A stretch of 64,000 nucleotides of DNA from positions 868,001 to 932,000 of the forward strand of contig JAEXOU010000005.1 of NCBI GenBank assembly GCA_023439125.1. The letters are read 5' to 3'. This stretch comes from Bacillota bacterium. Its GTDB lineage: Bacteria > Bacillota > Clostridia > Lachnospirales > Lachnospiraceae. Within the stretch, counting starts at the first letter, position 1. Every line of letters starts with the position of its first letter. The position numbers were made by a program, and so were the translations under genes. The notes under the pieces were generated by a model, which was not told the origin of the DNA, made no database searches, and saw only the letters and a list, made by a program, of their open reading frames with translations. Shown here piece by piece: positions 52,238 through 62,051 of this stretch.

Positions 52238-53209
52238 TTATTCACATGGATAGCTGATCCCCCACTTGCTACGTAACAAATCCATCAGTTCCATAATTGC
52301 AATTATATCTTTATGAGGCATTTCTATACATTCTATTTTTCCTGCTTCTAGTGCCTTACAAACAGCCCTTACTTGATACTCAAAACCAGTAATTTGCTTT
52401 GGCCGTTCAATCACATTTCTTTTACCATCACTTAGCGTAATAATAATTTTCTCACAATTATTAATATTTACAAATTCAATGTAACCTTTACTACCATAAA
52501 TCATTCCTCTTAAATCAGTATTGGTAGCAATCGTACTATTTAGTACTGCCATTGTACCATTGTTATAGACCAACGAAATCATATTTTGTAAATCAACTCC
52601 TGTATCTGTCTTGATACAGGTGGATTCGATCTCTTTTATATCAAGTCCTAATACCATTGCAGCAAAGTTAAGTGTATAAATACCAATATCCAAAAGCGCA
52701 CCACCTGCTAGCTTTGGATCCTGTAAACGTAAAACATGATCAATGCAATAACCAATGTTTGCTGTAACGGTTTTAACTTCTCCAATTATATATTCGCCAA
52801 GTAAATCATCAAGAACTTTTCGCATTGGAAGAAATCTCGTCCACATCGCCTCTGCGAGAAGTAACTCTTTTCCCTTCGCTAGTTGTATTAACTCTCTCGT
52901 TTGTCGCGCATTTACCGTGATTGGCTTTTCACATAACACATTTCTCCCATGTTCTAAACTTAGCTTGGTATGTTCATAATGAAGAGAATGTGGCGTTGCT
53001 ATATAGATAACATCGATTTCTTCATCCGATACAAGTTCTTCGTAAGAACCATATGCTTTTTCTATGTGATATTCACTAGCAAATTCCTTAGCTCTCTTTA
53101 AATCACGTGCTCCGACTGCTACACATTCCATTCCTTCTTCTTTCATCTGTGATAAAGTATAAGCCATCTTGCCCGCAATTTTACCTGCTCCTAAGATACC
53201 AAATTTAAT
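52238..53209 (-). CDS. Gfo/Idh/MocA family oxidoreductase with an apparent AUU start
   Basis: An NAD(P)-dependent sugar or polyol dehydrogenase-like protein, 323 aa if begun at ATT (53207-53209). That start gives IKFGILGAGKIAGKMAYTLS with the dinucleotide motif GxGxxA, preceded by AGGAGG at 8 bases. The first ATG (53167) would delete this motif. No ATG, GTG or TTG lies between ATT and the in-frame TAG upstream. Catalytic features include CEKPITVNARQT, with the lysine, and GGALLDIGIYTLNFAAMVLG. It lies 69 bases downstream of the GH31 gene; the substrate is unknown. Confidence 0.85.
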   Translation of the reverse strand: MKFGILGAGKIAGKMAYTLSQMKEEGMECVAVGARDLKRAKEFASEYHIEKAYGSYEELVSDEEIDVIYIATPHSLHYEHTKLSLEHGRNVLCEKPITVNARQTRELIQLAKGKELLLAEAMWTRFLPMRKVLDDLLGEYIIGEVKTVTANIGYCIDHVLRLQDPKLAGGALLDIGIYTLNFAAMVLGLDIKEIESTCIKTDTGVDLQNMISLVYNNGTMAVLNSTIATNTDLRGMIYGSKGYIEFVNINNCEKIIITLSDGKRNVIERPKQITGFEYQVRAVCKALEAGKIECIEMPHKDIIAIMELMDLLRSKWGISYPCE

Positions 53210-53278
53210 AAAAAACGCCTCCTAACCTTAATCTAATTTCATTGGATATCAAATGTTCTATGAGGTTCGTAACATCGT

Positions 53279-55645
53279 TTAAAGGCGAATTACTGTATTT
53301 TCTCCTCTTTTTACTGCTATATGAGTTAGATTTTCCGTAATAGTTACTGTACCAGACGTAGTAATCTCACTTCCAATTTCATTGATCAACTCAATCTGAT
53401 ATGGAAAATCTGATTCTACCTCTACGGTGATACAACCATTTTCCTTTATTACAGTTGCTTTTAATATAAGTTGAGTCTTATCGTCATATATAACCGTGCT
53501 TGTTGCGACCCCCTCGATTAATGCATAAATTTTTAAAGTAACTCCATTCGCATAATTATAAACTGCGAAAGATGCATCTGTTTTTACAGCTAAAATCGTA
53601 TTTTCACGTATGAATAATGGAAGACTAAAATAATCATACGTTTCTTCGTACCAATGCTCTCCACATGTTTCTTCATTGGTGAAATACTGAGTCCAACGTC
53701 CCTTTGGAAGATAAAATCTTCCGATTCCTTCATCATTAAAGATTGGAGCAACTAGGACAGAATCTCCTAGCATATACTGTTTATCAAGATAAGCACAAGT
53801 CGGATCATTCATATACTCTAAAATCATGGAACGCATCATCGGAACTCCACTTTTTGATGTTTCAACCGCATTCCGATATAAATACGGCATTAAGGAGGAT
53901 TTTAACTTTGTAAAGAAGCTTACTACTTGAACTGCTTCTTCGTCATAGAACCACGGAACACGATAGGAGGTACTACCATGTAATCTTGAATGAGTAGATA
54001 GTAAACCGAATGCTACCCATCGCTTATAAACATCTGGAGTAGATGTACTTTCAAAGCCCCCAATATCATGACTCCAAAACCCAAAACCAGACATCATTAA
54101 CGATAGTCCACCACGCATACTCTCTTCCATCGATTCATAATCAGACCAGCAATCTCCACCCCAATGAACAGGGAACTTCTGACCACCAACTGTTGCAGAA
54201 CGAGCAAACAAGATTGCTTCTCCTTTTCCTCTTTTTCGCTCTAGTAAATCATAAACCGTCTTGTTATACAGATATGTATAGTAATTATGCATCTTTTTCG
54301 CATCTGCACCATTATAGTAAACGACATCCAAAGGTATTCTTTCTCCAAAATCTGTCTTAAAGCAATCAACTCCTAAATCTAATAAATACTCCAATTTACT
54401 TGAATACCATTGACAAGCTTCTGGATTTGTAAAGTCGATAATAGCCAAACCAGGTTGCCACATATCCCACTGATATAAATTTCCATTCTTTCTTTTAAGA
54501 AAATAACCGTTTTTCTTACCTTCCTCAAAAAGAGTTGATTCCTGGCCAATATAGCTATTAATCCAAACACAAATCTTCAAACCCTTTTCTTTTAATCGTT
54601 TTAACATTCCGGCGGGATCAGGAAATACTCTAGAATCCCACGTAAAATCACACCATGAGAATTCTTTCATCCAAAAGCAATCAAAGTGAAATACTTGTAA
54701 TGGAATATCTCGTGCTAGCATCCCATCTACAAACTCGTTCACGGTCTTTTCGTCATAATTAGTAGTAAACGAAGTAGATAGCCACAAACCAAAGGTCCAA
54801 GGTGCTGGTAAAGAAGGCTTACCTGTCAAATCTGTATATTTTATCAACACATCCTTCATCGAAGGACCGTTAATAAAGAAATAATCCAAGCTTTCCCCTT
54901 CGACTGCAAATCCAACTTTTGTTACCATCTCCGAAGCAACTTCGAGCATAACTTTTTCAGGTTGATTGATAAAGACACCATAACCTTTATTCGTAAGATA
55001 GAATGGTATATTCTTATAAGACTGCTCGGTAGACGTACCTCCATCTTCATTCCATATATCAACGCTTTGCCCATTTTTTATAAATGGAGTGAATCTTTCT
55101 CCCAAACCATACACATATTCGCCTACGGAAAGAGAAAGTTGTTGTCTCATGTAACTATCTGTTTCATCCGAACTATATGCAAGACCTTTCCATGCTGTCT
55201 TCATATATGCCAAGTCTCTCCATCCACTCTTAGAAAGCAATACTCTCTTTGATGTTTCATCGTATGCTTTTTCTAAACGATAATACGCCATGCCCCAATT
55301 TTGTTTTGAGATTACTAGCAGTAATGTTCCCGAAAAAATGAGTACCTCACTATCATCTTCTCTTGCTTTTAAATATGACTGAATCCCCAAATTTAATTCG
55401 AATTTTGTAATATCTTCCTTCACGCCTGCGTAATGATAAGCTCTTACACGAATGACATCCTGCATACAGGAAGTGATCTCAAGTGTAATATTTACTCCAC
55501 CAAGGGTATCACCACGATGATTAATTCGATTACAAGGTGCACAAATCTTAACCATGTTCTCTGTAATTGTCGTAAAATATACTTGAGCTGGGGATAAACA
55601 CTCTACCCCTTCTTTTTGCAGCCAGCATCCATTGCTAAATTTCAT
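53279..55645 (-). CDS. Alpha-xylosidase, glycoside hydrolase family 31 (YicI-like)
   Basis: A 788-aa intracellular enzyme (no signal peptide) that removes alpha-linked xylose from xyloglucan oligosaccharides. An N-terminal beta domain (1-260) precedes the barrel. The barrel has WLSTSFTTNYDEKTVNEF and FHFDCFWMKEFSWCDFTWD, the nucleophile aspartate in KTDFGERIP, the acid/base aspartate in HWGGDCWSDYESM, and GFWSHDIGGF. The C-F-W and FGERIP forms are those of YicI alpha-xylosidases rather than alpha-glucosidases. AGGAGG precedes the ATG. It is probably in an operon with the downstream oxidoreductase. Confidence 0.92.
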   Translation of the reverse strand: MKFSNGCWLQKEGVECLSPAQVYFTTITENMVKICAPCNRINHRGDTLGGVNITLEITSCMQDVIRVRAYHYAGVKEDITKFELNLGIQSYLKAREDDSEVLIFSGTLLLVISKQNWGMAYYRLEKAYDETSKRVLLSKSGWRDLAYMKTAWKGLAYSSDETDSYMRQQLSLSVGEYVYGLGERFTPFIKNGQSVDIWNEDGGTSTEQSYKNIPFYLTNKGYGVFINQPEKVMLEVASEMVTKVGFAVEGESLDYFFINGPSMKDVLIKYTDLTGKPSLPAPWTFGLWLSTSFTTNYDEKTVNEFVDGMLARDIPLQVFHFDCFWMKEFSWCDFTWDSRVFPDPAGMLKRLKEKGLKICVWINSYIGQESTLFEEGKKNGYFLKRKNGNLYQWDMWQPGLAIIDFTNPEACQWYSSKLEYLLDLGVDCFKTDFGERIPLDVVYYNGADAKKMHNYYTYLYNKTVYDLLERKRGKGEAILFARSATVGGQKFPVHWGGDCWSDYESMEESMRGGLSLMMSGFGFWSHDIGGFESTSTPDVYKRWVAFGLLSTHSRLHGSTSYRVPWFYDEEAVQVVSFFTKLKSSLMPYLYRNAVETSKSGVPMMRSMILEYMNDPTCAYLDKQYMLGDSVLVAPIFNDEGIGRFYLPKGRWTQYFTNEETCGEHWYEETYDYFSLPLFIRENTILAVKTDASFAVYNYANGVTLKIYALIEGVATSTVIYDDKTQLILKATVIKENGCITVEVESDFPYQIELINEIGSEITTSGTVTITENLTHIAVKRGENTVIRL

Positions 55646-55676
55646 TCTACGATTCCTCCTAAAAAACCGACTGTGA

Positions 55677-55720
55677 TTTACATAACAGGAAATTCAGAGG
55701 AATTTCCTATTATGTAAAAA
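55677..55720. repeat. Family 2 palindrome, copy upstream of the GH31 gene
   Basis: TTTACATAACA and TATTATGTAAA flank the core GGAAATTCAGAGGAATTTCC, with one mismatched pair. It lacks the GC-rich partner. Confidence 0.8.
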
Positions 55721-55721
55721 T

Positions 55722-55743
55722 AGCGACCACATTTGTGGTCGCT
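55722..55743 (-). terminator. Terminator of the zinc-ribbon gene
   Basis: AGCGACCAC/GTGGTCGCT with a 4-base loop is followed on the minus strand by ATTTTTACATAA, 28 bases after the stop. It overlaps the edge of the family 2 palindrome. Confidence 0.85.
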
Positions 55744-55771
55744 TAATTATATCATATGTACTTAGTACTTA

Positions 55772-56323
55772 CTAATTAAATAAATCATAATAGTCATCAT
55801 AAACATTAGAGATGTCATTGGAAGCTTTACAGGTACCACCTACACACCCGTAACATGCATAGCCGCCATAGCCACTTGAACATGTAGAACATCCAATTGT
55901 GAAAATAGCTGAAAATACGATAGCGATAATACCAATAACAAATGCGCCTTGACCTAAAGCATTATTTGTCCTTTTCTTAACATCAATAGCAGTAATAACA
56001 CCAAAGATACCTGCTGCTAAACTTGGAAGTGATAAGAAAATACCAAATAACAAGGATCCGATAATACCTAGACATAAACTTGCAATTGATAAAGCCAAAG
56101 CAAGAGAATTTTTACTCTTAGCTTGTGGATCAATATTATTCTGGTTATTCTGGCTATTCTGGTTTTGATTGTAAAATCCTTGTTGAGGTTGTTGCCCAAA
56201 GTTTTGTTGTGGTGCTTGTTGAAATTGCTGTTGTTGCTGTGGTGCTACTTTAGCCCCGCAATTCGTACAAAATTCAGAATTATCAGGTACTTTTTGCCCA
56301 CAATTCGTACAAAATCTTTCCAT
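55772..56323 (-). CDS. Zinc-ribbon membrane protein with Gln/Asn-rich linker (183 aa)
   Basis: The start at 56323 follows AAAGGAGAT. Residues 1-26 form a double-CxxC zinc ribbon (FCTNCGQKVPDNSEFCTNCG). Residues 27-70 are a Gln/Asn-rich, prion-like linker. Two hydrophobic segments (about 78-115 and 125-150) resemble DUF4190-type hairpins, and the C-terminus is Cys/Gly/Tyr-rich (GCSTCSSGYGGYACYGC) and probably extracytoplasmic. The function is unknown; such proteins are common in clostridia. Confidence 0.78.
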   Translation of the reverse strand: MERFCTNCGQKVPDNSEFCTNCGAKVAPQQQQQFQQAPQQNFGQQPQQGFYNQNQNSQNNQNNIDPQAKSKNSLALALSIASLCLGIIGSLLFGIFLSLPSLAAGIFGVITAIDVKKRTNNALGQGAFVIGIIAIVFSAIFTIGCSTCSSGYGGYACYGCVGGTCKASNDISNVYDDYYDLFN

Positions 56324-56555
56324 ATGATCTCCTTTCAACTTTTCATTCACTTCAGAATATGTGAATTATATTATCACAGTTATTCTACCATATAAGTCAT
56401 TAAATTTAAAGCATATTTTAACAAAATTTTAATTTTTTTTTTATAAATCGACTAAATTCCTTAAATTTTATTTACTTTTTTCGCAATCTGAATAAAAAGT
56501 AACAGAACGTCAGAAAATACATTAGTTCTCAAAATTATTTGACTGAGGTAGAATT

Positions 56556-57977
56556 ATGGAGTTGTCGAACGAACTATCTAAAAATATAGAAAAATTACAT
56601 GAAATATTTCCAATTGAAAAAAGCTATGATTTAATTACAAGAACCCTCTATATTGGTAATACAAAGGCATATTGGATCGGTATTAATGGTTTATGTGATA
56701 ATGATATCCTACAGCATATCTTCTCTGACTTACAAAACCCAATGTATACGCAAGATGCCGATATTGAAGATTTGTCCATATTTATGGCTTCAAAAATTGG
56801 CTATATCCAAGCCGAATTGTGTGGAGATTGGGATAAATTAATTAAAAATATCCTAAGTGGTCCCTCTGTCCTTTTTGTTGATGGATTTTCTCAGGCCGTT
56901 ATATTAGACACAAGAAAATATCCAATTCGTAGTATTGAAGAACCAGATGTTGAGAAAGTAAGCCGTGGCGCTAAAGATGGTTTTGTCGAAACAATTGTCT
57001 ACAATACCGCATTAATCCGCCGACGTATTCGTAACCCAAAACTAAGTTTTGAAATGTTAACCGTTGGAACGGAAGCAAAAAGTGATGTCGCAATTGCTTA
57101 TATTGATGGGGGCATTGATACTAAACTTCTTGAGAACATCAAAGAAAAAATCAATCAGTTAAATGTTCCAGCCTTAACTATGGGTCCGCAAAGCCTTCAA
57201 GAGTTGATTGTTAAAAAGCGTTGGTGGAATCCATTACCACAGACTCGCTATACCCAACGCCCCGATGTTGCTTGTAGCTATATATTAGAAGGTTATATCG
57301 CTGTAATTGTTGATAATTTCCCATCCGTCATGATCTTTCCTTGTACCCTATTTCAATTTACACAAAACCCAGAGGATTATTATCAAAATCCGTCAGTAGG
57401 TAATTACTTGCGTATTTTACGATTTTTTTGCATGCTTGCAAGCCTTTTGGTCATGCCAGTCTTTTTATTGCTTGGAATCTATGCAAAGTATTTACCATCA
57501 TACTTGCAGGTAATAAGAACTGAAGCTGTTTCTCCAACGAAGCTATTTATTTATGTGCTTATCATTGAAATCTTTCTCGATATACTAAAATACTCTTCTG
57601 CCAATGCATCCAATGGCTTGTCCAATTCTATCGGACTAGTTGGTGGATTAATCATAAGTGATGTAGCAATTAAACTCAAATGGGCTACAACCGAAGTCCT
57701 ATTTTATGCTGCAACCACAATGCTTGCAACGGTAAGCATATCCTCACAGGAATTCGCTCAAGCATTACGTCTCTATCGATATTTATTAGTTATTATGACC
57801 GGGTTGTTTCATCTTCCAGGTTTCATTATTGGCTGTATCCTCATCCTTATCTCAATTGCTACTACTCCATCCATATCGGGTAAAAGCTATTTATGGCCAT
57901 TATATCCATTCCATTGGAAAGCACTTAAAACGATATTATTTCGTTATCCAACAGCAAAGTATCAAGCCAAGCGCTAA
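56556..57977 (+). CDS. Spore germination protein, GerA family (SpoVAF-like)
   Basis: A 473-aa protein. Residues 1-280 form a hydrophilic domain with EEPDVEKVSRGAKDGFVETI and YNTALIRRRIRNPKLSFEML, then ILEGYIAVIVDNFPSVMIFP. About five transmembrane segments follow (about residues 285-455). The GerA family comprises the A subunits of nutrient germinant receptors and SpoVAF; no gerB or gerC lies nearby and the length and PDVEKVxRGxxDGF form resemble SpoVAF, which modulates germination. An ATG at 56556 follows CTGAGGT. The A/T-rich 160-base leader has no promoter I can name confidently. Confidence 0.86.
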   Translation: MELSNELSKNIEKLHEIFPIEKSYDLITRTLYIGNTKAYWIGINGLCDNDILQHIFSDLQNPMYTQDADIEDLSIFMASKIGYIQAELCGDWDKLIKNILSGPSVLFVDGFSQAVILDTRKYPIRSIEEPDVEKVSRGAKDGFVETIVYNTALIRRRIRNPKLSFEMLTVGTEAKSDVAIAYIDGGIDTKLLENIKEKINQLNVPALTMGPQSLQELIVKKRWWNPLPQTRYTQRPDVACSYILEGYIAVIVDNFPSVMIFPCTLFQFTQNPEDYYQNPSVGNYLRILRFFCMLASLLVMPVFLLLGIYAKYLPSYLQVIRTEAVSPTKLFIYVLIIEIFLDILKYSSANASNGLSNSIGLVGGLIISDVAIKLKWATTEVLFYAATTMLATVSISSQEFAQALRLYRYLLVIMTGLFHLPGFIIGCILILISIATTPSISGKSYLWPLYPFHWKALKTILFRYPTAKYQAKR

Positions 57978-57987
57978 CGAAATAATA

Positions 57988-59367
57988 CTATTCTTTCACC
58001 ATATTATTGAGCCATACACCCTTCTTAACTAAGATTAGTCCAATCACACTCTTGATGACTTCTGTCATTTTACTAATGAAGTAAATTGGCAGAATCGTTA
58101 ATGAGGTAAAGTTAACTAAAACATATGCAATTGGAACACAGCATACCCACACGAATACGGAATCAAATAAAAAGGTAACTAATGTCTTACCTCCCGAACG
58201 CAACGTAAAATAGGAGGCATTCGTAAGAGCATTAAATGGCATCACAAGTGACATTACTAAGATAAACTCTCTTGCTAAACCCTTTACTGAGTCAGAAGTT
58301 TTATATATTTGTGGAAACAAAGGAGAGGTTAATGCCATAATTGCTCCAAGACATAGGCAGCATAAAAAGGAAAAGGCAATTAGTCTCCCTGCTGTTTCCT
58401 TAGCTTCCTTCATTTTATTAGCCCCTAGTAACTGTCCAACAATGATCGCTACTGAACTTCCTAAGGCAATTAATACGATATTAAAGACATTCGTTATCGT
58501 ATTCGATATATTTAACCCAGCAACTACCTCAAGTCCTTGTTGTGAATAACATTGAGTCATCGTAGCCATTCCTGCTGCCCACATTACTTCGTTAACTAAT
58601 AGTGGTGCACCTTTTACTGTAATTTGCTTCACTAAGTGTTTCGGTATGTATAAGCTTTGATAAGCTTTTTCAATAAAACGGTTTGTCTCCTTATGAGTAT
58701 GTGTCCATCGAACAATAATAAAAGTTTCTACAAAACGAGAGATTACTGTAGCGATTGCAGCTCCAACTACTCCTAATTTTGGTACTCCTAATAAACCAAA
58801 TATTAAAATAAAATTCAGTATAAAATTCACAACAACTGCAGCGATTCCTGCAAGCATAGGAATTTTTGTCTCTCCTGTTTCGCGAAGCGTACTACTATAA
58901 CACTGTGATATGATAAATGGAAATAGACCAAATATCATAACAAGAAGATAATCTTTAGCATATGCTAAGGTTGCTTCAATATCTCCACCTTCATTACTTT
59001 CATGTAAGAAAAGTGAGATGAGTTGTTCTCCACATAGAAGAAAGAGTAGAATACCTACAATACCAATTACGCAACCAACAATCAGCTTAAAACGAAAGGT
59101 AAAACGGACTCCTTCATGATTTCCATTGCCAAAAAACTGTGCCGAGAAGATACCTGGTCCCGAAATTGCGCCAAAAACCGCTAAATTAAACACAAACATT
59201 AATTCATTTACAATCGATACTCCTGACATCTGTTCTGTGCCAACTTGACCAATCATTATATTATCAAGCATTCCAACAAAATTCGTTATACCATTTTGAA
59301 TCATGATTGGAACTGCAATGATAAGTACCATACGATAAAATTGCTTATTTCCGATTAATTTCTTCAT
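57988..59367 (-). CDS. MATE family efflux transporter
   Basis: A 459-aa protein with about 12 transmembrane segments in two homologous halves of six. Motifs include MIQNGITNFVGMLDNIMIGQ at the start and the matching region ISNTITNVFNIVLIALGSSV in the second half. MATE proteins export drugs or metabolites with Na+ or H+. The substrate is not predictable. It converges with the germination gene, separated by only 10 bases and no obvious terminator. Confidence 0.9.
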   Translation of the reverse strand: MKKLIGNKQFYRMVLIIAVPIMIQNGITNFVGMLDNIMIGQVGTEQMSGVSIVNELMFVFNLAVFGAISGPGIFSAQFFGNGNHEGVRFTFRFKLIVGCVIGIVGILLFLLCGEQLISLFLHESNEGGDIEATLAYAKDYLLVMIFGLFPFIISQCYSSTLRETGETKIPMLAGIAAVVVNFILNFILIFGLLGVPKLGVVGAAIATVISRFVETFIIVRWTHTHKETNRFIEKAYQSLYIPKHLVKQITVKGAPLLVNEVMWAAGMATMTQCYSQQGLEVVAGLNISNTITNVFNIVLIALGSSVAIIVGQLLGANKMKEAKETAGRLIAFSFLCCLCLGAIMALTSPLFPQIYKTSDSVKGLAREFILVMSLVMPFNALTNASYFTLRSGGKTLVTFLFDSVFVWVCCVPIAYVLVNFTSLTILPIYFISKMTEVIKSVIGLILVKKGVWLNNMVKE

Positions 59368-59483
59368 TTTCTTCCTCCAAATAGTAATAGACTGATTATA
59401 ACCCTTTGTATTACAAATTTCCAGTATGAATTCAATCTCTTATAATGAGCTCGTCATATTTGTCATTTTGATCGTAAATCGAT

Positions 59484-59539
59484 GAAAAAACTAGGCTTGA
59501 TTCATCCACTTTTGATACTGTGAACAATCAAGCCTAGTT
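59484..59539 (-). terminator. Terminator of the amidase/DUF1801 operon
   Basis: AACTAGGCTTGATT and AATCAAGCCTAGTT form a perfect 14-bp stem around 23 bases; on the minus strand it ends in GTTTTTTCATC. Confidence 0.85.
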
Positions 59540-59550
59540 ATTTTTTTCGA

Positions 59551-59889
59551 TCAATCAATCTTTCTTGCCAAAAATTCAATCGTGTTATAAATCACTCGTT
59601 TGGCATCATATTGATTGTATTTTATTTGTATGGATCGTTTTCCACATTTGCAATCAGGCAGTGCTTCTTTCAATAATTGAAAACTTTTTTCTTCATTCGT
59701 ATGAACTGTAAAATGATGCTTTGCAACGGAAAAAGCAATATAGAACTCATCCTTTCGATAGGTAGGCATTCGAAACCAAATGATTTGCTTCATCTCTGGA
59801 TGTTTTTTCTGCATATAATTCGTAAATTCTTGAATCCATTCTCTTTTCTCGTTATCAAATTGATTTACATAAGCTTCAATCTCATTCAT
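59551..59889 (-). CDS. DUF1801/YdhG-like protein (112 aa)
   Basis: It reads KKHPEMKQIIWFRMPTYRKD, EFYIAFSVAKHHFTVHTNEE and DAKRVIYNTIEFLARKID, which match the iron chaperone-like YdhG/DUF1801 fold. It is soluble with no catalytic motif. It starts 10 bases after the amidase stop, so it is cotranscribed. The function is unknown; some relatives bind iron (frataxin-like). Confidence 0.8.
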   Translation of the reverse strand: MNEIEAYVNQFDNEKREWIQEFTNYMQKKHPEMKQIIWFRMPTYRKDEFYIAFSVAKHHFTVHTNEEKSFQLLKEALPDCKCGKRSIQIKYNQYDAKRVIYNTIEFLARKID

Positions 59890-59899
59890 TCAGCTACCT

Positions 59900-60718
59900 T
59901 TACTTCTTTGCTAGACCATAGTAATTGGCAATTCCAATCGCGTCTGCTTTTGCTAATTCTTTGAGCTTTGCTTCGCTTTTAATAAAAGCTTTATCCGAAT
60001 CATTATCCATAAAACAGTGTTCCACAATGATACCAGGAATATCTCTCTTAGCACAATGTCGGTTAATTGCATAATAATCTAATGGATTACCATCCTCATC
60101 AAACATATCGTTACTATTTCTTGTCCGAGTTCCTTGATCTGCAATTCCAAGCGCTGCTAATTCATCTAAGATGGAATGTGCAAGCTCATCACTTACTTCT
60201 GTTACATTGTCTTGATGTGAAATTAGTACCATAGCACCTTGTTGTGAGTGATCCTCAGAAGCGTTAAAATGTAAACTTATTAGTGCATCTGCATTTACAC
60301 TCTTTGCATATTCAGCTCGCATCTCTAAATCTTGAGCGACATCTCCTGAAAGAGCACTATCCTTATCACGTACAAGATAAACTTCCATACCTGTATAGTT
60401 TTCCTCTAAATATGATTTTATTTCATTTGCTACCGTCAATGTTAAATTTTTTTCTACAAGTCCGTCATAGGATGCTCCAGAAAACCCACCACCATGTCCT
60501 GCATCTAAAGCAATAATAACATTCTCTGCAAAATCCCCCTGCGGCTCTTGATTCAATGGTTCTTGATCCTTTGAACCGTCATTGACATTATCATTCACTT
60601 GTTCCGTTGGTGTTGCTATATGTGTTGTTTCTTGTGCACCTTCTTTTTTACTTGAACATCCAACCAAAGTCAATAGCATGAAACCGATACAGCCAATTTT
60701 AATTAGTTTTCTCAATAC
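59900..60718 (-). CDS. N-acetylmuramoyl-L-alanine amidase, lipoprotein
   Basis: A 272-aa Amidase_3 zinc enzyme that cleaves the lactyl-peptide bond of peptidoglycan. The signal peptide ends in the lipobox TLVGC, so it is membrane-anchored outside. A Thr/Asn/Gln-rich spacer covers residues 25-60. Zinc and catalytic motifs are IALDAGHGGGFSGAS (His), ALISLHFNAS (second His) and IIVEHCFMDN (Glu). I start at the TTG at 60718 because GGAGG lies five bases before it and the signal peptide then begins MRKLIKIG; the ATG at 60730 overlaps that site. Confidence 0.9.
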   Translation of the reverse strand, partial: VLRKLIKIGCIGFMLLTLVGCSSKKEGAQETTHIATPTEQVNDNVNDGSKDQEPLNQEPQGDFAENVIIALDAGHGGGFSGASYDGLVEKNLTLTVANEIKSYLEENYTGMEVYLVRDKDSALSGDVAQDLEMRAEYAKSVNADALISLHFNASEDHSQQGAMVLISHQDNVTEVSDELAHSILDELAALGIADQGTRTRNSNDMFDEDGNPLDYYAINRHCAKRDIPGIIVEHCFMDNDSDKAFIKSEAKLKELAKADAIGIANYYGLAKK

Positions 60719-60901
60719 TTCTTCCTCCATTAATATAGGTATCCCCTATCAGCTTTATAGGCTTTCTACATTATATCATAGATTTCTATAGATAAAAAAT
60801 CATTTCGTAAAATTCTTTCTTAAGAAATTCTGAATTCGCCAAAAACAGTGCCTTACACTCGATTTATAAATAATGAGACTGTAAACAAACTCTCCTAAAA
60901 G

Positions 60902-60988
60902 AAAAATCGCTGTAGGCATTGACATGTCCCCTCTTTACTGGACAAACCAGTAAGGTGGATACATATCAATGCCTACAACGATTTTTTT
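60902..60988 (-). terminator. Long-arm hairpin after the GH43 gene
   Basis: AAAAATCG, TGTAGGCATTG and their complements form a long interrupted stem, with an apical ACTGG/CCAGT hairpin. It lies 60 bases beyond the GH43 stop. The arm facing the minus strand has CGATTTTTC. The remaining sequence between 60731 and 61047 holds nothing recognisable. Confidence 0.6.
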
Positions 60989-61047
60989 ATATAATATTTT
61001 ACGATTAAAAAATTTACGCGCAACAAACCTTCTTGAACATCTTAAAA

Positions 61048-61992
61048 CTAAAAATGAAACACAGGTTCTCCTTGTTTATTCCATTCTATTTTCATAAGCA
61101 TCGCATGTCGGTTCGGATTATATAAAGGATCTCCAATAATCTCTGCTTCTGTTCGAGCGTGATAAACTAGAATATCATTGCCTTGTGAATCAACCGTAAA
61201 AGAATTGTGTCCTGGTCCATAGATTCCTTTTTCTATATTGGACTGTAATACAGGATATCTTTCTTTCTTCCACTCCCTAGGATTCAGCAAATCGCTATCT
61301 TCATCAATGCTAAGCATACCCATGCAATAATTAACTCCTGTATCACTAGCAGAGTAGGTTAGAAAAATCTTACCATTTTTACATAGTACAGAAGGTCCCT
61401 CATTTACCCAGTAACCTTTCCTTTCCCATTCATAATCGGGAGTCGTTAAAAGGACCTGAACTGTTTTTAGTTTTGTAGGGGTCTCCATCTCAGCAATATA
61501 TAGATTTGATATTTGTTTACCAACTCCTACCTTTTCTGCCCATATGTAATAATATTTTCCCTTATTTTTAAACACTGTCCCATCTAACGAGAAGGAACGA
61601 AAAGAAAACTCATCATCATGGGCACACTGCATGATCCCCTTCTCAAGCCATGGGTCTTTTACAGGATTCTGTCCGATACACTCCAATACATATGGCCGAA
61701 TGTTCCAAATGTTCTCTACTTCACCAGAAGCAAAATAGATATACCATTTCTGATTGATGTAATGTAATTCTGGTGCCCATACATGATAACTCATAGGACC
61801 CTGATCATGTTTTTTCCAAATCATTACTTCTTTCGCATCGCACAGTGCTTCTAAGGACTCTGCCTTTCTCAACGCTATCCCATTATATTCAGGTAAACTT
61901 GCTGTAAAATAGTAACTGCCATCCTCATGTTTGTAAACATAAGGGTCTGCTCTCTGTGCAATCCATACTTCATTATATTTTAGGGACTCCAT
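61048..61992 (-). CDS. Glycoside hydrolase family 43 (probable arabinofuranosidase/xylosidase)
   Basis: A 314-aa intracellular five-bladed beta-propeller. The general base is the aspartate in RADPYVYK, the pKa-modulating aspartate is in SFSLDGTVF, and the acid is the glutamate in WVNEGPSV. WAPELHYINQKWYIYFA and YGPGHNSF are also typical of GH43. No signal peptide or carbohydrate-binding module is present. It lies downstream of the LacI regulator and a GH51 gene on the same strand, which indicates use of arabinose-decorated polysaccharides. Xylosidase and arabinofuranosidase cannot be separated by eye. Confidence 0.88.
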   Translation of the reverse strand: MESLKYNEVWIAQRADPYVYKHEDGSYYFTASLPEYNGIALRKAESLEALCDAKEVMIWKKHDQGPMSYHVWAPELHYINQKWYIYFASGEVENIWNIRPYVLECIGQNPVKDPWLEKGIMQCAHDDEFSFRSFSLDGTVFKNKGKYYYIWAEKVGVGKQISNLYIAEMETPTKLKTVQVLLTTPDYEWERKGYWVNEGPSVLCKNGKIFLTYSASDTGVNYCMGMLSIDEDSDLLNPREWKKERYPVLQSNIEKGIYGPGHNSFTVDSQGNDILVYHARTEAEIIGDPLYNPNRHAMLMKIEWNKQGEPVFHF

Positions 61993-62051
61993 GTTCTTAA
62001 TCTCCTTTTATCAGATGTAATTACACAAATGTAGGATTGATGAGCCTCGTC

